A DNA stretch of 46,405 bases from Bacteroidales bacterium (GCA_017522065.1 JAFXAD010000037.1:1-46405), one strand, 5' to 3'; positions 32,341 to 42,289 are shown, numbered from the stretch's first letter. Translations and numbers: made by a program. Notes: generated by a model from the sequence alone, not told the origin.

Positions 32341-33707
32341 GTACTTTTGAAATTGAAGGCGGACACAAACTTAAAGGAACCATATATCCTCAAGGGGCAA
32401 AAAACGAAGCCCTTCAGGTTATATGCGCTGTGCTGCTCACAAGCGAAAGAGTGGTGATAGAAAATATTCCCAACATCAGGGACGTCAACCACCTCATCTC
32501 CTTGCTCAAACTTATCGGCGTAAAGGTTGAAGAATTACATCCGGAGGACGGAAAGAAACCTGAAACAGGCCGCACCTTCGCTTTCCAAGCCGACAATGTC
32601 GACCTGGAAAAAGTTGGCGGCTCGGAATTTTGCGCCCTCGCGTCACGGCTCAGAGGAAGCATAATGCTTGCAGGCCCTATGCTGGCTCGCTTCGGTAGGG
32701 CTATAGTGCCTCAGCCCGGTGGCGACAAAATAGGTCGTCGCCGTATAGACACACACCTCACCGGCATGGAAAAACTCGGAGCAAGAATCGACAATTTCCT
32801 GCTCCGCTCAGTGGAGCCCAACGGCTATGTGAATATCTATGGCGGCTACGAAATAACATCGTCGTCATGTCTGAAGGGGTGCTATATGCTGCTCGACGAG
32901 GCCAGCGTCACCGGAACGGCCAACATTATAATGGCTGCTGTCAGGGCTCAAGGCACCACGACAATCATGAATGCTGCTTGCGAACCATACATATACCAGC
33001 TTTGCGAAATGCTTAACCGCATGGGAGCACGCATATCTGGTGTGCGCAGCAACAGACTTATCATCGAAGGTGTAGACACTCTGGGTGGAACCACTCACAA
33101 ACTGCTGCCCGACATGATTGAAGTGGGTAGTTTTATAGGAATGGCCGCAATGACACAGAGCGACCTTACCATTGGCGGGGCTGCTATCGAACATCTCGGC
33201 TTGATACCTCAGATTTTCAACAGACTTGGAATAGAAACATGGCAAAAAGGCGATGACCTCTACATCCCCGCAAAGGATGTTTATGAAATAGACCGCTTCA
33301 TGGATGGGTCTATCCTTACCATCTCCGATGCACCATGGCCAGGATTCACCCCCGACCTCATAAGTATTGCTCTCGTTACAGCAATTCAGGCACGCGGCAG
33401 CGTCCTCATACACCAGAAGATGTTTGAAAGCCGACTCTTCTTTGTCGACAAACTTATTGATATGGGAGCGCAGATAATACTGTGCGATCCGCACCGTGCT
33501 ACGGTGATTGGACTGGCTCGCGAGCACCCGTTGAGGGCTACCCACATGACTTCGCCCGATATACGTGCGGGTGTTGCCCTGCTGATTGCTGCAATGGCAG
33601 CCCAGGGAGTGAGCCATATTGACAATATCGAGCAGATTGACCGCGGATATGAAAACATCGATGGCCGCCTGAACGCTCTCGGAGCAAAAATCAAACGCCT
33701 CGAATAA
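32337..33707 (+). CDS. murA: UDP-N-acetylglucosamine 1-carboxyvinyltransferase MurA
   Basis: First committed step of peptidoglycan synthesis. 456 residues with K22-N23 in the substrate-binding GAKNEALQ, RLRGSIMLAGPMLARFG and the C-terminal IRAGVALLIAAMAAQG. The loop that carries the catalytic Cys115 in E. coli (PGGC) reads PGGDKIGRRR here, with Asp130. In mycobacteria and others Asp at this place keeps activity and makes the enzyme insensitive to fosfomycin. Overlaps the DUF4290 gene by 4 nt. Confidence 0.96.
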   Translation: MSTFEIEGGHKLKGTIYPQGAKNEALQVICAVLLTSERVVIENIPNIRDVNHLISLLKLIGVKVEELHPEDGKKPETGRTFAFQADNVDLEKVGGSEFCALASRLRGSIMLAGPMLARFGRAIVPQPGGDKIGRRRIDTHLTGMEKLGARIDNFLLRSVEPNGYVNIYGGYEITSSSCLKGCYMLLDEASVTGTANIIMAAVRAQGTTTIMNAACEPYIYQLCEMLNRMGARISGVRSNRLIIEGVDTLGGTTHKLLPDMIEVGSFIGMAAMTQSDLTIGGAAIEHLGLIPQIFNRLGIETWQKGDDLYIPAKDVYEIDRFMDGSILTISDAPWPGFTPDLISIALVTAIQARGSVLIHQKMFESRLFFVDKLIDMGAQIILCDPHRATVIGLAREHPLRATHMTSPDIRAGVALLIAAMAAQGVSHIDNIEQIDRGYENIDGRLNALGAKIKRLE

Positions 33708-33753
33708 AAAAAGAACATCAATACTACACACATAATCGTTTAAACCAAAATAT

Positions 33754-34560
33754 ATGTTTGGCCTGTTCAAAAAGAAAACACCTTTGCCTACTTTCGCGCC
33801 GTTGGTAACCGACATGCACTGTCATTTGCTTCCGCTTGTGGACGATGGCAGCAAGAGCTTGGAGGAGTCATTGACAGTAATGGAGGCAATGAAAGAAACA
33901 GGATTCGAAGAAATACGCCTCACCCCCCATTTTGCCACACCGCGCTATCCAAACGACGTGAACAAAATAAAGAATCTATACCAGAAATTTTGCGACGACG
34001 TCGAAGCCAACAAAGGCGAACGCAACTTGCCGAGAATAGTGAGTCTGACGGGCGAATTCCGCATCGACGACGGTTTTAAGGGCTATGCAGACCGCAACGA
34101 ATTGCTGACCTACCATTTCGCTGATCCTAAACGAGGCTCGGAAAAGGGATTGTTACTTATCGAGTTCTCTCTAAACCAACGGCGGATGGGACTTGAGGAT
34201 ATTGTGTACCAGTGCCAACTGGACGGCTACGATATCATCCTCGCACACCCTGAGAGGTATCCGTATTTCGGCAGCCACAGCAAGCTCCTCGAGCAATTCA
34301 AGGAACAAGGCGTGTATTTCCAGTCCAACATTCTGTCGCTCGACGGATTCTATGGCGAAGAGGCTCAACACAAGGCCTTCGAGTACCTGGAAAACGGATG
34401 GGTCGAATTCCTTGGCACCGATATGCACAATGTCGTATACGGTGAGGCACTCCGTCGGGCATCGACCAACAAGAAGATTATAAAACTGTTAGAGACAACG
34501 GAGTTCGAAAACCGCAACCTTGCAACTTCGATTAATAATGTCTCGAACGACAATCAGTAA
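33754..34560 (+). CDS. CpsB/YwqE-like PHP-family phosphatase
   Basis: 268 residues of the PHP metal-dependent hydrolase fold. Metal motifs: D20-M-H22-C-H24 with LPLVDDG, TPH(F) at 57-60, TGEF, LLIEFS, AHPERYPYF and GTDMHN near the end. The closest relatives I know are CpsB/YwqE tyrosine phosphatases that regulate capsule synthesis; in Bacteroidota such genes are common near and away from polysaccharide loci. The partner tyrosine kinase is not in the window. It starts 46 nt after murA on the same strand. Confidence 0.85.
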   Translation: MFGLFKKKTPLPTFAPLVTDMHCHLLPLVDDGSKSLEESLTVMEAMKETGFEEIRLTPHFATPRYPNDVNKIKNLYQKFCDDVEANKGERNLPRIVSLTGEFRIDDGFKGYADRNELLTYHFADPKRGSEKGLLLIEFSLNQRRMGLEDIVYQCQLDGYDIILAHPERYPYFGSHSKLLEQFKEQGVYFQSNILSLDGFYGEEAQHKAFEYLENGWVEFLGTDMHNVVYGEALRRASTNKKIIKLLETTEFENRNLATSINNVSNDNQ

Positions 34561-34615
34561 AAAACTGGATTTCTCCATCCAGAATACCGAATGAATAAAT
34601 AAAGATCAATAAGAT

Positions 34616-35956
34616 ATGGATATTTTAGATGCTATTTCTCCTGTCGATGGCCGCTATCGTGGCAAGACAGAACCCCTGGCCGGATATTTTTCAGAGTCGG
34701 CTCTTATCCGCTACCGTGTAAAGGTGGAAATTGAATACTATATTGCTCTGCTCAAGGAACTCAAAGCAGCAGACGGCAATATCCCCGAAGATGCGCTCCG
34801 CGACATCTACCGCAACTGGAGCCTCGATTCGGCACGTCGCGTCAAGGACATAGAGAAGACAACCAACCACGACGTGAAAGCCGTTGAATACTTCATCAAG
34901 GAACGGCTGGATGCAATGCACTCCACTCTTCCTCACGAACTGGTCCACTTCGGCCTTACCTCGCAGGACATCAACAACACATCTTTCCCGATGATGATTA
35001 AGGAAGCCCACATGGAAGTTGTGCGCCCGATGTATGTCGAGCTGACAGACAAATTGCAAAGTCTTGCCATGGAATGGCGCAATATACCAATGCTGGCGCA
35101 TACACATGGCCAGCCGGCATCCCCAACAGCGTTGGGAAAAGAAATCATGGTGTTCGTCTATCGCCTTCGCGAACAGCTTAAGACCATCGATGCCACCCCC
35201 TTTACCGGCAAATTTGGTGGAGCTACAGGCAATTTCAACGCCCATCGTGTTGCCTATCCCGACCGCGACTGGCGTAAGTTTGGCGACCAGTTTCTGAAGG
35301 AAAATCTGGGCATAGAAAGGCAGCAGTTGACAACACAGATAGAAAACTATGACTATCTGGCAGCCTATATGGACGGTATTCGCCGCATGAACACTATCCT
35401 CATCGACCTCTGCCGCGACATCTGGACCTACATCTCGATGAACTATTTCCGCCAGCGTATCAAGGCCGGCGAGGTCGGAAGTTCGGCCATGCCCCACAAG
35501 GTCAACCCCATTGATTTTGAGAATGCGGAAGGAAACTTCGGCGTTGCCGATGCTCTGTTGACGCATTTTTCTATGAAACTGCCCATATCACGCATGCAGC
35601 GCGACCTCACCGACAGCACTGTAATCCGTAATCTTGGAATGCCTCTGGCTCATACGCTCGTGGCTCTTCAGTCGCTGCAAAAGGGATTAGGTAAACTGCT
35701 CCTGAACGAATCGAAGCTCCACGACGACCTCGAAGACAACTGGGCCGTGACCGCCGAAGCAATACAGACCGTTCTGCGTAGCGTCGACTACCCCAACCCT
35801 TACGAGGCGTTGAAGCAGTTGACAAGAACCAACGAGAAGGTCACTGCCGAGAGCATGAAGGCTTTCATCGAAGGCTTGGATGTCGCAGACGATGTCAAGC
35901 AGCGCCTGCTTGCCATTACACCTCACAACTATCTCGGATACGCTACTGAGTGGTAA
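34616..35956 (+). CDS. purB: Adenylosuccinate lyase
   Basis: Catalyses two purine steps (SAICAR to AICAR and adenylosuccinate to AMP). 446 residues of the fumarase/aspartase superfamily: ISPVDGRYRGKT at the N-terminus, TNHDVKAVEYF, HFGLTSQDINNT, LAHTHGQPASPT with the catalytic His, and the signature loop GSSAMPHKVNPIDFENAEGN (contains the catalytic Ser region). Length and motifs are as in E. coli PurB. Next gene starts 20 nt after its stop. Confidence 0.96.
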   Translation: MDILDAISPVDGRYRGKTEPLAGYFSESALIRYRVKVEIEYYIALLKELKAADGNIPEDALRDIYRNWSLDSARRVKDIEKTTNHDVKAVEYFIKERLDAMHSTLPHELVHFGLTSQDINNTSFPMMIKEAHMEVVRPMYVELTDKLQSLAMEWRNIPMLAHTHGQPASPTALGKEIMVFVYRLREQLKTIDATPFTGKFGGATGNFNAHRVAYPDRDWRKFGDQFLKENLGIERQQLTTQIENYDYLAAYMDGIRRMNTILIDLCRDIWTYISMNYFRQRIKAGEVGSSAMPHKVNPIDFENAEGNFGVADALLTHFSMKLPISRMQRDLTDSTVIRNLGMPLAHTLVALQSLQKGLGKLLLNESKLHDDLEDNWAVTAEAIQTVLRSVDYPNPYEALKQLTRTNEKVTAESMKAFIEGLDVADDVKQRLLAITPHNYLGYATEW

Positions 35957-35976
35957 CGTCATGTGCATAAAGAAAG

Positions 35977-37701
35977 ATGAAATCGCTCACAGCCATACAC
36001 CTTCGTCGACGCAAGACACTGTTCGCAGCCTTTGTTGTGGCAGCGTCCTTGTCTGCGCTTATGACGATGGCTACGGCTCTCAGCGTGACCGACTTTCTGC
36101 AACTCATTTTCCCCTCTTCCGAAGGAGGCCTCAACATAGGAGCCGGGGCTACAAAGGATTTGAACCCCGTTATGCGCCTGTTGGACAGGCTGTACCTCCT
36201 GTTGGCCTCGATGGAAATAAAGAGGGCGCTTTTCCTCTATGCTCTGTTGCTGCTGGTCTTGTATGGCACGAAAAACTTGTTCTCATATCTGTCGGCCGTA
36301 AGTTTCGCCAGAATAAAGACTGGCGTACTTCGCGACATCCGAAACGATATTCATAAAAGCGTACTCGACCAGGACTTTTCGAAGTGGTCGTCGCAGCAGC
36401 AGGGACAATGGCTGTCGCGCATGAGCAACGACGTCGCCGAATACGAAGCCAATGTCCTTGACAGCATACAAATGATTGTTTCTGCGGTGCTGACGATGTT
36501 GATATACATCCTCATGCTGCTATACCTCGACTGGAGGCTGACTGCTCTCGTTGTTGCGGTGATGGCTGTCGGGACCTTGCTACTCTCAGCACCCCGACGG
36601 CTGAAAAGACAGTCGCGCCAGCTGCAGACACTCAATGGCGAACTGGTGACAACAACTCAGGAGACTATCGATTCGTTAAAAGAAATCAAAGCAGCAACGG
36701 CCATTGACTATGTCAACGGACGTCAGAGGGAACAGAACCGCCGTTTCACCCGTCGTCGAATCGGCCTGTACCGCCGCATCTATGCCGCATCTCCCATAAG
36801 CGATTTTGTCGGGAATGTCATAGTGGTTGCAATCCTCATTATTGGAGCCACGCATGTTTTGGCTGTCGACTCGTCAATGCCGGCGGCAATGTTCGTATCT
36901 TACATAATGATATATGTGCTAATGCTGACCCCCATAAAGGATTTCAGCAATGCCATTGCCCAGCTGAAGAAAGGTCGTGGCGTCGAGGAACGTATGGACT
37001 TTGTGTCGAACCGGAAAGATGAGAGCCCTTTGTCACAAGCAAAACCGGATGAGGCAATACAATCTGTCGATTTCAAAAACGTGTCGTTCCGATACGGAAA
37101 TCAGAATGTTATAGAGAATCTGACATTCTCTTTGCCGATGCATTGCCACACGGCTATTGTTGGTGAAAGCGGATCGGGCAAGACGACGCTCGGACGTCTG
37201 CTCGCCGGCCTGCTGCAGCCAACCGAAGGCGAAGTGCTTGTCAACGGAGCCCCAACAACAGCCGACCAGCGGGCTGGCAGGATTGCTTATATCCCTCAAG
37301 AACCGATGCTTTTCAATGACACTATTGAGTCCAACATAAGGTTCGGTCGCGGCTGGCTCAGTCGTCAAGATGTTGAAAAGGCGGCACAAATGGCACAGCT
37401 GGGCCCGTTGCTTAGCTCAATGCCCGACGGACTCGACACGATGATAGGCGACGGAGGCGGACGCCTCAGTGGAGGAGAACGCCAGCGAATAAACATCGCA
37501 CGCGCCTTGGCTGGCAATCCCGAGGTGGTCGTCATGGACGAGGCAACAGCGGCCCTCGATGCAGCTACCGAACAGCGGCTGACGGAGGAGATGCACCACA
37601 GTATGGAGAATCGCACCATGGTCGTCATAGCCCACCGTGCTTCTACAATAGCATCATGCCACGGTGTATTCAACATCCAGACTCGCGAGTTCAGAAAAAA
37701 A
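35977..37701 (+). CDS. ABC exporter (membrane plus ATPase), 5' half of an in-frame fusion
   Basis: Residues 1-575 of an uninterrupted 1135-codon frame. A type IV-like ABC membrane domain with about six helices (roughly 12-330) precedes an ATPase domain: Walker A GESGSGKTT, Q-loop YIPQEP, signature LSGGERQR, Walker B VVVMDEAT, H-loop IAHRAS. The ABC part should end right after the H-loop region at FRKK; instead the frame continues through an A8 run (37695-37702) into a secreted protein. With seven A residues, TGA at 37703 would come into frame directly after FRKK, so this gene normally ends there. Likely a lipid, peptide or polysaccharide exporter; substrate unknown. Confidence 0.85.
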
Positions 37702-39384
37702 ATGATGCTAATAGGTTTCCTTGCCCTCTCCGGTACCGCGCTGGCCGATACAATACCCCTTCAGGCTCAACAGGAGTCGACGCGCGTGGTTGCCCTGTCA
37801 TGGAGTGGAACGACAGGAGAAAGCACATTGGAGCGACGCTATCCGGGAGAATCCGAGTGGCGAACCATCGCGACAACAGCATCGACATCGTGGACTGACC
37901 GACATGGACGTGCGGTATGCGATGACACGGTATTCTATCGCGTTGGTAATGGCGCTGATAGTGGTTATGCTGCGGTCTTCGTCTCTGACAACGACCCGAC
38001 TATGCCGGCCGAGTGGGGCATGGTGTCTGTCGATATGGCCAGTCAGCACATCATTCTCTCGTGGGAACCCAGTGTCGACACCGACATCATGGGTTATCTC
38101 ATCTGTGAGGGAACGCCGAGTATAGCCATCGACACTGTCTTCGGACGCACCAATACCGAATATGCCTATATGCGCGACAGTTGTCTGGATGCGCACATAT
38201 TCCGCATCTGCGCTTTCGATTCGTGTCGTCAGGCCTCGGCACTCACTCAGTCGTGCAACAACATAGTATTGATACTCAACGCTCCGCCCTGTACGGGTAC
38301 AGCCACGGCATCGTGGAACCATTATCAGAATATGCCTTCGGGCGTGGGTGGCTATGAGGTTTGGGTAAGCCGCGACGGCGGGGCGTATGCGCGAGTTGCA
38401 CAGCTCGACGCACAGACTTCCGACTACACGCTCAGTGTTGATGATGATGTCGCAGACATGAGCCTTTACGTGAAGGCCATATCCGCCGATGGTCGCTATG
38501 TGGCTCTGTCGAATGTCGTTACGGAACATTTCAGTACGGCCGACCAGCCAGCTTACTTCTATCTGCGCAAGGTCTCGGTCAACGGCGAGGAGAAGGATGT
38601 CTGCGTTGTCGGACAGACCGACCCGGACTTCCCAGTCAGCGACTATCGGGTCTATCGCTCGTCGGCAGGAGGTGCCTATTCGGAAGTCGGACACTGCAGC
38701 CCCGACATTTCCGGACGGTTGGAATGGCACGACAACAGTGTGCTGCCTGCCAACGGCGTTTATTCCTATTGTTTCGGGGTGACCGATGCATGTGGCCGCA
38801 ACGAGATACGCACCCAATCGGGCAACACCATCAGGCCGCGGATAGACCTCTCGACCAATTCTGCTGCTGCTGTCATCAGATGGAACAGATACAGAGGCTG
38901 GACGGGTACGACGACGTATCAGATCGCTTCGGCCGCACAGGATGGAGTATCGTGGCAGAGCGTAGGAAGCACTACCGATACAACTTATACCCTTGAGGAT
39001 TCCGACGGTGGCCTGTTGACCTACAGGATTATGGCATTCGAGGGTGGCGATTCCGAACACCGTCAGTTCGACAGCCTGCAAAGTGTGGTCGTCAGCCATC
39101 AGCCATATACCACTTTCTGGATGCCCAATGCGTTCACTCCGTTGGAAAGTACAAATAACACAGTGAGCCCTAAATGTTCGTCAAAAAAGCCAGAGAATTA
39201 TAGCTTTACGATATTCAATCGTAAGGGTCTCGTGGTCTTTTCCACAACCGACATAGAGGAATCGTGGGACGGCACCTTCCAAGGGCGCCTGCAGCCTATG
39301 GGGGCGTATGTATACAAAATCAACTATCGTCAGAACGACGGCAGCGACCACTATACTGTTGGAACCATAATGCTTATCTACTGA
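37702..39384 (+). CDS. Secreted type IX secretion cargo with gliding-motility C-terminal domain (3' half of fusion)
   Basis: About 560 residues. If started at ATG 37702 it has a signal-like stretch MMLIGFLALSGTALADT but no basic n-region. If the A-run were seven long, ATG 37656 would also join it and supply RVQKK before the hydrophobic core. The middle is a series of fibronectin-III-like repeats (VVALSWSG, IILSWEP, AASWNHYQ-like, AVIRWNRYRGW). The last 90 residues are a type B CTD as in gliding-motility-associated proteins: WMPNAFTP, FTIFNRKGLVVFST, SWDGTFQG, GAYVYKINYR. Such domains direct export by the type IX system and surface attachment. The system itself is not in the window. Confidence 0.8.
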   Translation: MMLIGFLALSGTALADTIPLQAQQESTRVVALSWSGTTGESTLERRYPGESEWRTIATTASTSWTDRHGRAVCDDTVFYRVGNGADSGYAAVFVSDNDPTMPAEWGMVSVDMASQHIILSWEPSVDTDIMGYLICEGTPSIAIDTVFGRTNTEYAYMRDSCLDAHIFRICAFDSCRQASALTQSCNNIVLILNAPPCTGTATASWNHYQNMPSGVGGYEVWVSRDGGAYARVAQLDAQTSDYTLSVDDDVADMSLYVKAISADGRYVALSNVVTEHFSTADQPAYFYLRKVSVNGEEKDVCVVGQTDPDFPVSDYRVYRSSAGGAYSEVGHCSPDISGRLEWHDNSVLPANGVYSYCFGVTDACGRNEIRTQSGNTIRPRIDLSTNSAAAVIRWNRYRGWTGTTTYQIASAAQDGVSWQSVGSTTDTTYTLEDSDGGLLTYRIMAFEGGDSEHRQFDSLQSVVVSHQPYTTFWMPNAFTPLESTNNTVSPKCSSKKPENYSFTIFNRKGLVVFSTTDIEESWDGTFQGRLQPMGAYVYKINYRQNDGSDHYTVGTIMLIY

Positions 39385-39401
39385 CGTTTAACATTGTTTA
39401 T

Positions 39402-40238
39402 ATGAAAGTCGCAATATATACCAAGAATAATACCAGCGAACACAATAGCGGTCGCATCGCACTCATCGAAGCTCTGCAACGCAACGGAATCGAGGTCCTC
39501 GACAATTGGAATGCTGAGACCTCTATCGACATAATGATTTCTATTGGAGGTGACGGTACGCTCCTCAGCGCTGTCCACCAGATAGGTAGCCGTTCGATAC
39601 CGGTTGTGGGCATCAATTTCGGACATTTGGGTTTCCTCACCACAGCTGGTCGCGACGATATTGACAAACTGGCCCTCTGTCTCAAGGAACACCGATATAC
39701 CATCGAGCGCCGTACTATGCTCGAAGTCAGCATCGAAAACGGGCAGTTGCCTTCTGTCGACCTCGATGGACGAAAGGTAGAAGAGGGTGCCGGAACATTT
39801 TTTGCCCTCAACGAGGTATACCTGCATCGCCTCGACAAGTCTCCGTTGCTCCACACCCAGGTGCAGGTCGATGGCGATATGGTGGCTACCTATGCGGCCG
39901 ACGGCCTCATTATTGCCACTCCCACCGGCTCCACGGCATATTCGCTCAGTTGCGGTGGCCCCATTCTCGCACCCGAGTCGGGCTGCCTGGTCGTCACGCC
40001 CATTGCCGCGCACACCCTCACCCAGCGTCCGGTAATACTCTCCGACAACGTACATTTGCGACTGCGCGACGAAGACCCCAATGTCAAATACACACTCGGG
40101 GTCGACTCGTTCGTCTGCACCCTTACCGGTAGCAGCATCGTCGATATTCGCAAGGCAGACTATCAGACGCATCTTGTGCGTATCGAGCACCAGAATTTCT
40201 TCTCTGCCATACGCGACAAACTCATGTGGGGAATGTAA
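39402..40238 (+). CDS. nadK: NAD kinase
   Basis: Phosphorylates NAD to NADP. From ATG 39402 the protein has 278 residues; the longer open frame to 39264 overlaps the CTD of the cargo gene and is rejected. The ATP motif GGDGTLL is at 49-55, followed by GINFGHLGFLTT, an ALNEVYLHRLDKSPLL strand, the NAD-binding YAADGLIIATPTGSTAYSLS and GGPI. It starts 17 nt after the preceding stop and may be co-transcribed with it. Confidence 0.95.
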   Translation: MKVAIYTKNNTSEHNSGRIALIEALQRNGIEVLDNWNAETSIDIMISIGGDGTLLSAVHQIGSRSIPVVGINFGHLGFLTTAGRDDIDKLALCLKEHRYTIERRTMLEVSIENGQLPSVDLDGRKVEEGAGTFFALNEVYLHRLDKSPLLHTQVQVDGDMVATYAADGLIIATPTGSTAYSLSCGGPILAPESGCLVVTPIAAHTLTQRPVILSDNVHLRLRDEDPNVKYTLGVDSFVCTLTGSSIVDIRKADYQTHLVRIEHQNFFSAIRDKLMWGM

Positions 40239-40262
40239 AGTTAAAAAAATAAAAAAAATGTG

Positions 40263-40270
40263 TATCTTTA
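40263..40270 (+). promoter_or_regulatory. -7-like element upstream of the arginase-like gene
   Basis: TATCTTTA at 40263-40270 matches TAnnTTTG at seven of eight positions, 23 nt before ATG 40294. Confidence 0.35.
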
Positions 40271-40293
40271 CATTTTCAAAGATTTGACTAATA

Positions 40294-41451
40294 ATGGACT
40301 TAAGTGCATATTTTCAGCCTGTTAATGTTGATTGTCTCCATCAGGACGACGGCGATTTCTATATGAACATCGGTTCGGTTGCGTCTATTTACATGCACGA
40401 AGGTGATTTCCCTTCGATAGAAAATGCATCTTTGTGCATTGTGGGAATAAATGCCGACGGCGAAGACACGGATGATGCCGACGAGGTGCGCCGCTTCTTT
40501 TATCCGCTGGCCAAACCAATGGAGGATATGCACATTGTCGATTTGGGCAACCTTGTGCCGGGTGATACGCCCGAGAACACTCGGTTTGCCATCACCGAAG
40601 TGTTGTACAAGTTGCTTGACAAGAATATTACGGTGATAATCCTTGGCGGTAGTCAGGACATATCGTTTTCTAACTACAAGGCCTATGAGGTTTTGGGCCG
40701 TGTGGTTAATATTTCCAGCATCGACTCGAGGTTCGACTTGGGCAGCGACACCAAGCCGCTCTCTGCCAGCAACTGGCTGAGTCATATCGTGGCGCAGCAA
40801 CCCAATTTCCTGTTCAATTTTTCCAACATCGGATTCCAGACCTACTTCAATGGCAGCTCGCAGGTGCGACTGCTTGGCGAGTTGGGCTTTGATGCCTATC
40901 GGTTGGGAGAGATACAGGCCGATATGGTACGGTCGGAAACGTTGGTACGGTCGGCCGACATGGTCAGTGTCGACATAGGCAGTGTGCGTATGAGCGATGC
41001 ACCGGGCCAGGTCGACGGCTCGCCACACGGACTATATGGCGAGGAACTGTGCCGCCTGTGCCGCTATGCCGGCATGAGTGACAAGCTTACGTCGATAGGA
41101 TTCTACAACTACAACCATCTGTACGACAACCGCGGACAGACGGCGCATCTTATAGCCCATGCCATTTGGTATTTTGTCGACGGATTCTACAACCGTGTGT
41201 CCGATTTTCCATATCGTGACAAGCAGAACTACAAGCATTACCTGGTACGTCTCAACGACGGCGATTTCGAAATCTCGTTCTACAAAAGCAAGAAGAGCGA
41301 CCGCTGGTGGATGGAAGTGCCTTACAACGGCGAACGGCGTGACCAGTATCAGCGTCACCTGCTTGTGCCGTGCACCTATAGCGACTACCAGCAGGCGCAG
41401 AAGGACGAGATTCCTACATTGTGGATGAAATATTACGAGAGGGTGAACTAA
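40294..41451 (+). CDS. Arginase-fold protein with degraded metal site
   Basis: 385 residues with the ureohydrolase fold of arginase and formimidoylglutamase. The metal motifs are altered: GGDHS is GGSQD (118-122), DAHxDL is DSRFDL (144-149), and SxDxDxxDPxxPG is SVDIGSVRMSDAPG (225-238). Thus both metal histidines and one Asp are missing, while D144, D148 and D227 remain. A catalytic dimanganese centre looks impossible, so this is probably a pseudoenzyme or has a changed function. Related arginase-like genes are widespread in Bacteroidota, some near gliding/type IX genes. It has an extra C-terminal 70 residues (KHYLVRLNDGDFEISFYKSK...). Confidence 0.8.
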   Translation: MDLSAYFQPVNVDCLHQDDGDFYMNIGSVASIYMHEGDFPSIENASLCIVGINADGEDTDDADEVRRFFYPLAKPMEDMHIVDLGNLVPGDTPENTRFAITEVLYKLLDKNITVIILGGSQDISFSNYKAYEVLGRVVNISSIDSRFDLGSDTKPLSASNWLSHIVAQQPNFLFNFSNIGFQTYFNGSSQVRLLGELGFDAYRLGEIQADMVRSETLVRSADMVSVDIGSVRMSDAPGQVDGSPHGLYGEELCRLCRYAGMSDKLTSIGFYNYNHLYDNRGQTAHLIAHAIWYFVDGFYNRVSDFPYRDKQNYKHYLVRLNDGDFEISFYKSKKSDRWWMEVPYNGERRDQYQRHLLVPCTYSDYQQAQKDEIPTLWMKYYERVN

Positions 41452-41491
41452 GAGTGTTTTATTTAATAATCATTTAAACCTTATGTGAATT

Positions 41492-42289
41492 ATGAAAAGA
41501 TTAACTATTCTTGTTGTGATTGCAGCTATGGCTGTTGCTGTTGCCGCTTGTTCGAAGAAGACTTACTATCAGGTCTACCAGACGAAACCCACTGCTGGCT
41601 CGACAGTAGAACTCGCTGATGGCAAAATGGTGCATGAAGGCACCAACTGCATTGTGCGCTACAATTTCTTTGCACAAGACGGCGATGCAGGCTTTTGGTT
41701 CACCAACCTTACCGACTCGGTGATTTATGTCGACCTGGCCGAAACATTCTTTGTCATCAATGGCAACGCCAACGAGTACTATCAGGCTCGCGAGTGGACA
41801 ACCACCAAGTCGTCGACAATCTCGGTTAGCAAGCAAGAACGCAAAAGCAAGGGCAAAAAGAAATCGTACGACAATGTCGAGGGTTCCAGCCAGACCTCTA
41901 CCAAGGCTTCGACCTTTGGCGAGCGTCGCATCATCGCTATCCCTCCGCATGCCACCAAGTACTTCTCTGAATTCCAGATCAACAGCACCGATATGGAAAT
42001 GTGCGGCGTGAAGGATACGCCCAAGCGCAGCAAACCGGAAGGCAACTCGTTCACCGAAGAGAATACTCCTTTCACCTTCGGAAACTTCATCACCTACACC
42101 GTTGGATGCAAAGGCAAGAAGGTGCATGTCAACGACAACTTCTATGTCTCGGAAGTGATCAACGTCAACGGCGAAGCCATGTTTGAGAGCGTACGCCTGA
42201 AAGACGCCTGCGGCCGCGAGAAAGGCGACCGTGTACAGAAGATGCGCTATTCCACTCCCGACCGCTTCTATGTGATTTACAAACGATAA
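41492..42289 (+). CDS. Bacteroidota lipoprotein of unknown function
   Basis: 265 residues starting MKRLTILVVIAAMAVAVAAC, a lipoprotein signal with Cys20 (AVAAC-S-K-K). The mature part is beta-rich: NCIVRYNFFAQDGDAGFWFTN, NLTDSVIYVDLAETFFVING, a basic Ser/Lys linker (KQERKSKGKKKSYDN) and VNDNFYVSEVINV. I do not recognise a family. It lies 40 nt after the arginase-like gene and 187 nt before the TonB receptor; the promoter and riboswitch lie in between, so it is not part of the thiamine operon. Confidence 0.7.
   Translation: MKRLTILVVIAAMAVAVAACSKKTYYQVYQTKPTAGSTVELADGKMVHEGTNCIVRYNFFAQDGDAGFWFTNLTDSVIYVDLAETFFVINGNANEYYQAREWTTTKSSTISVSKQERKSKGKKKSYDNVEGSSQTSTKASTFGERRIIAIPPHATKYFSEFQINSTDMEMCGVKDTPKRSKPEGNSFTEENTPFTFGNFITYTVGCKGKKVHVNDNFYVSEVINVNGEAMFESVRLKDACGREKGDRVQKMRYSTPDRFYVIYKR

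Noticed and set aside
32865-33815. 316-codon minus-strand frame over murA
   Set aside because: Opposite a clear MurA and spans into the next gene start; no motif.
37798-39099. 433-codon minus-strand frame
   Set aside because: Opposite the FN3-rich cargo protein, no recognisable domain; shadow.
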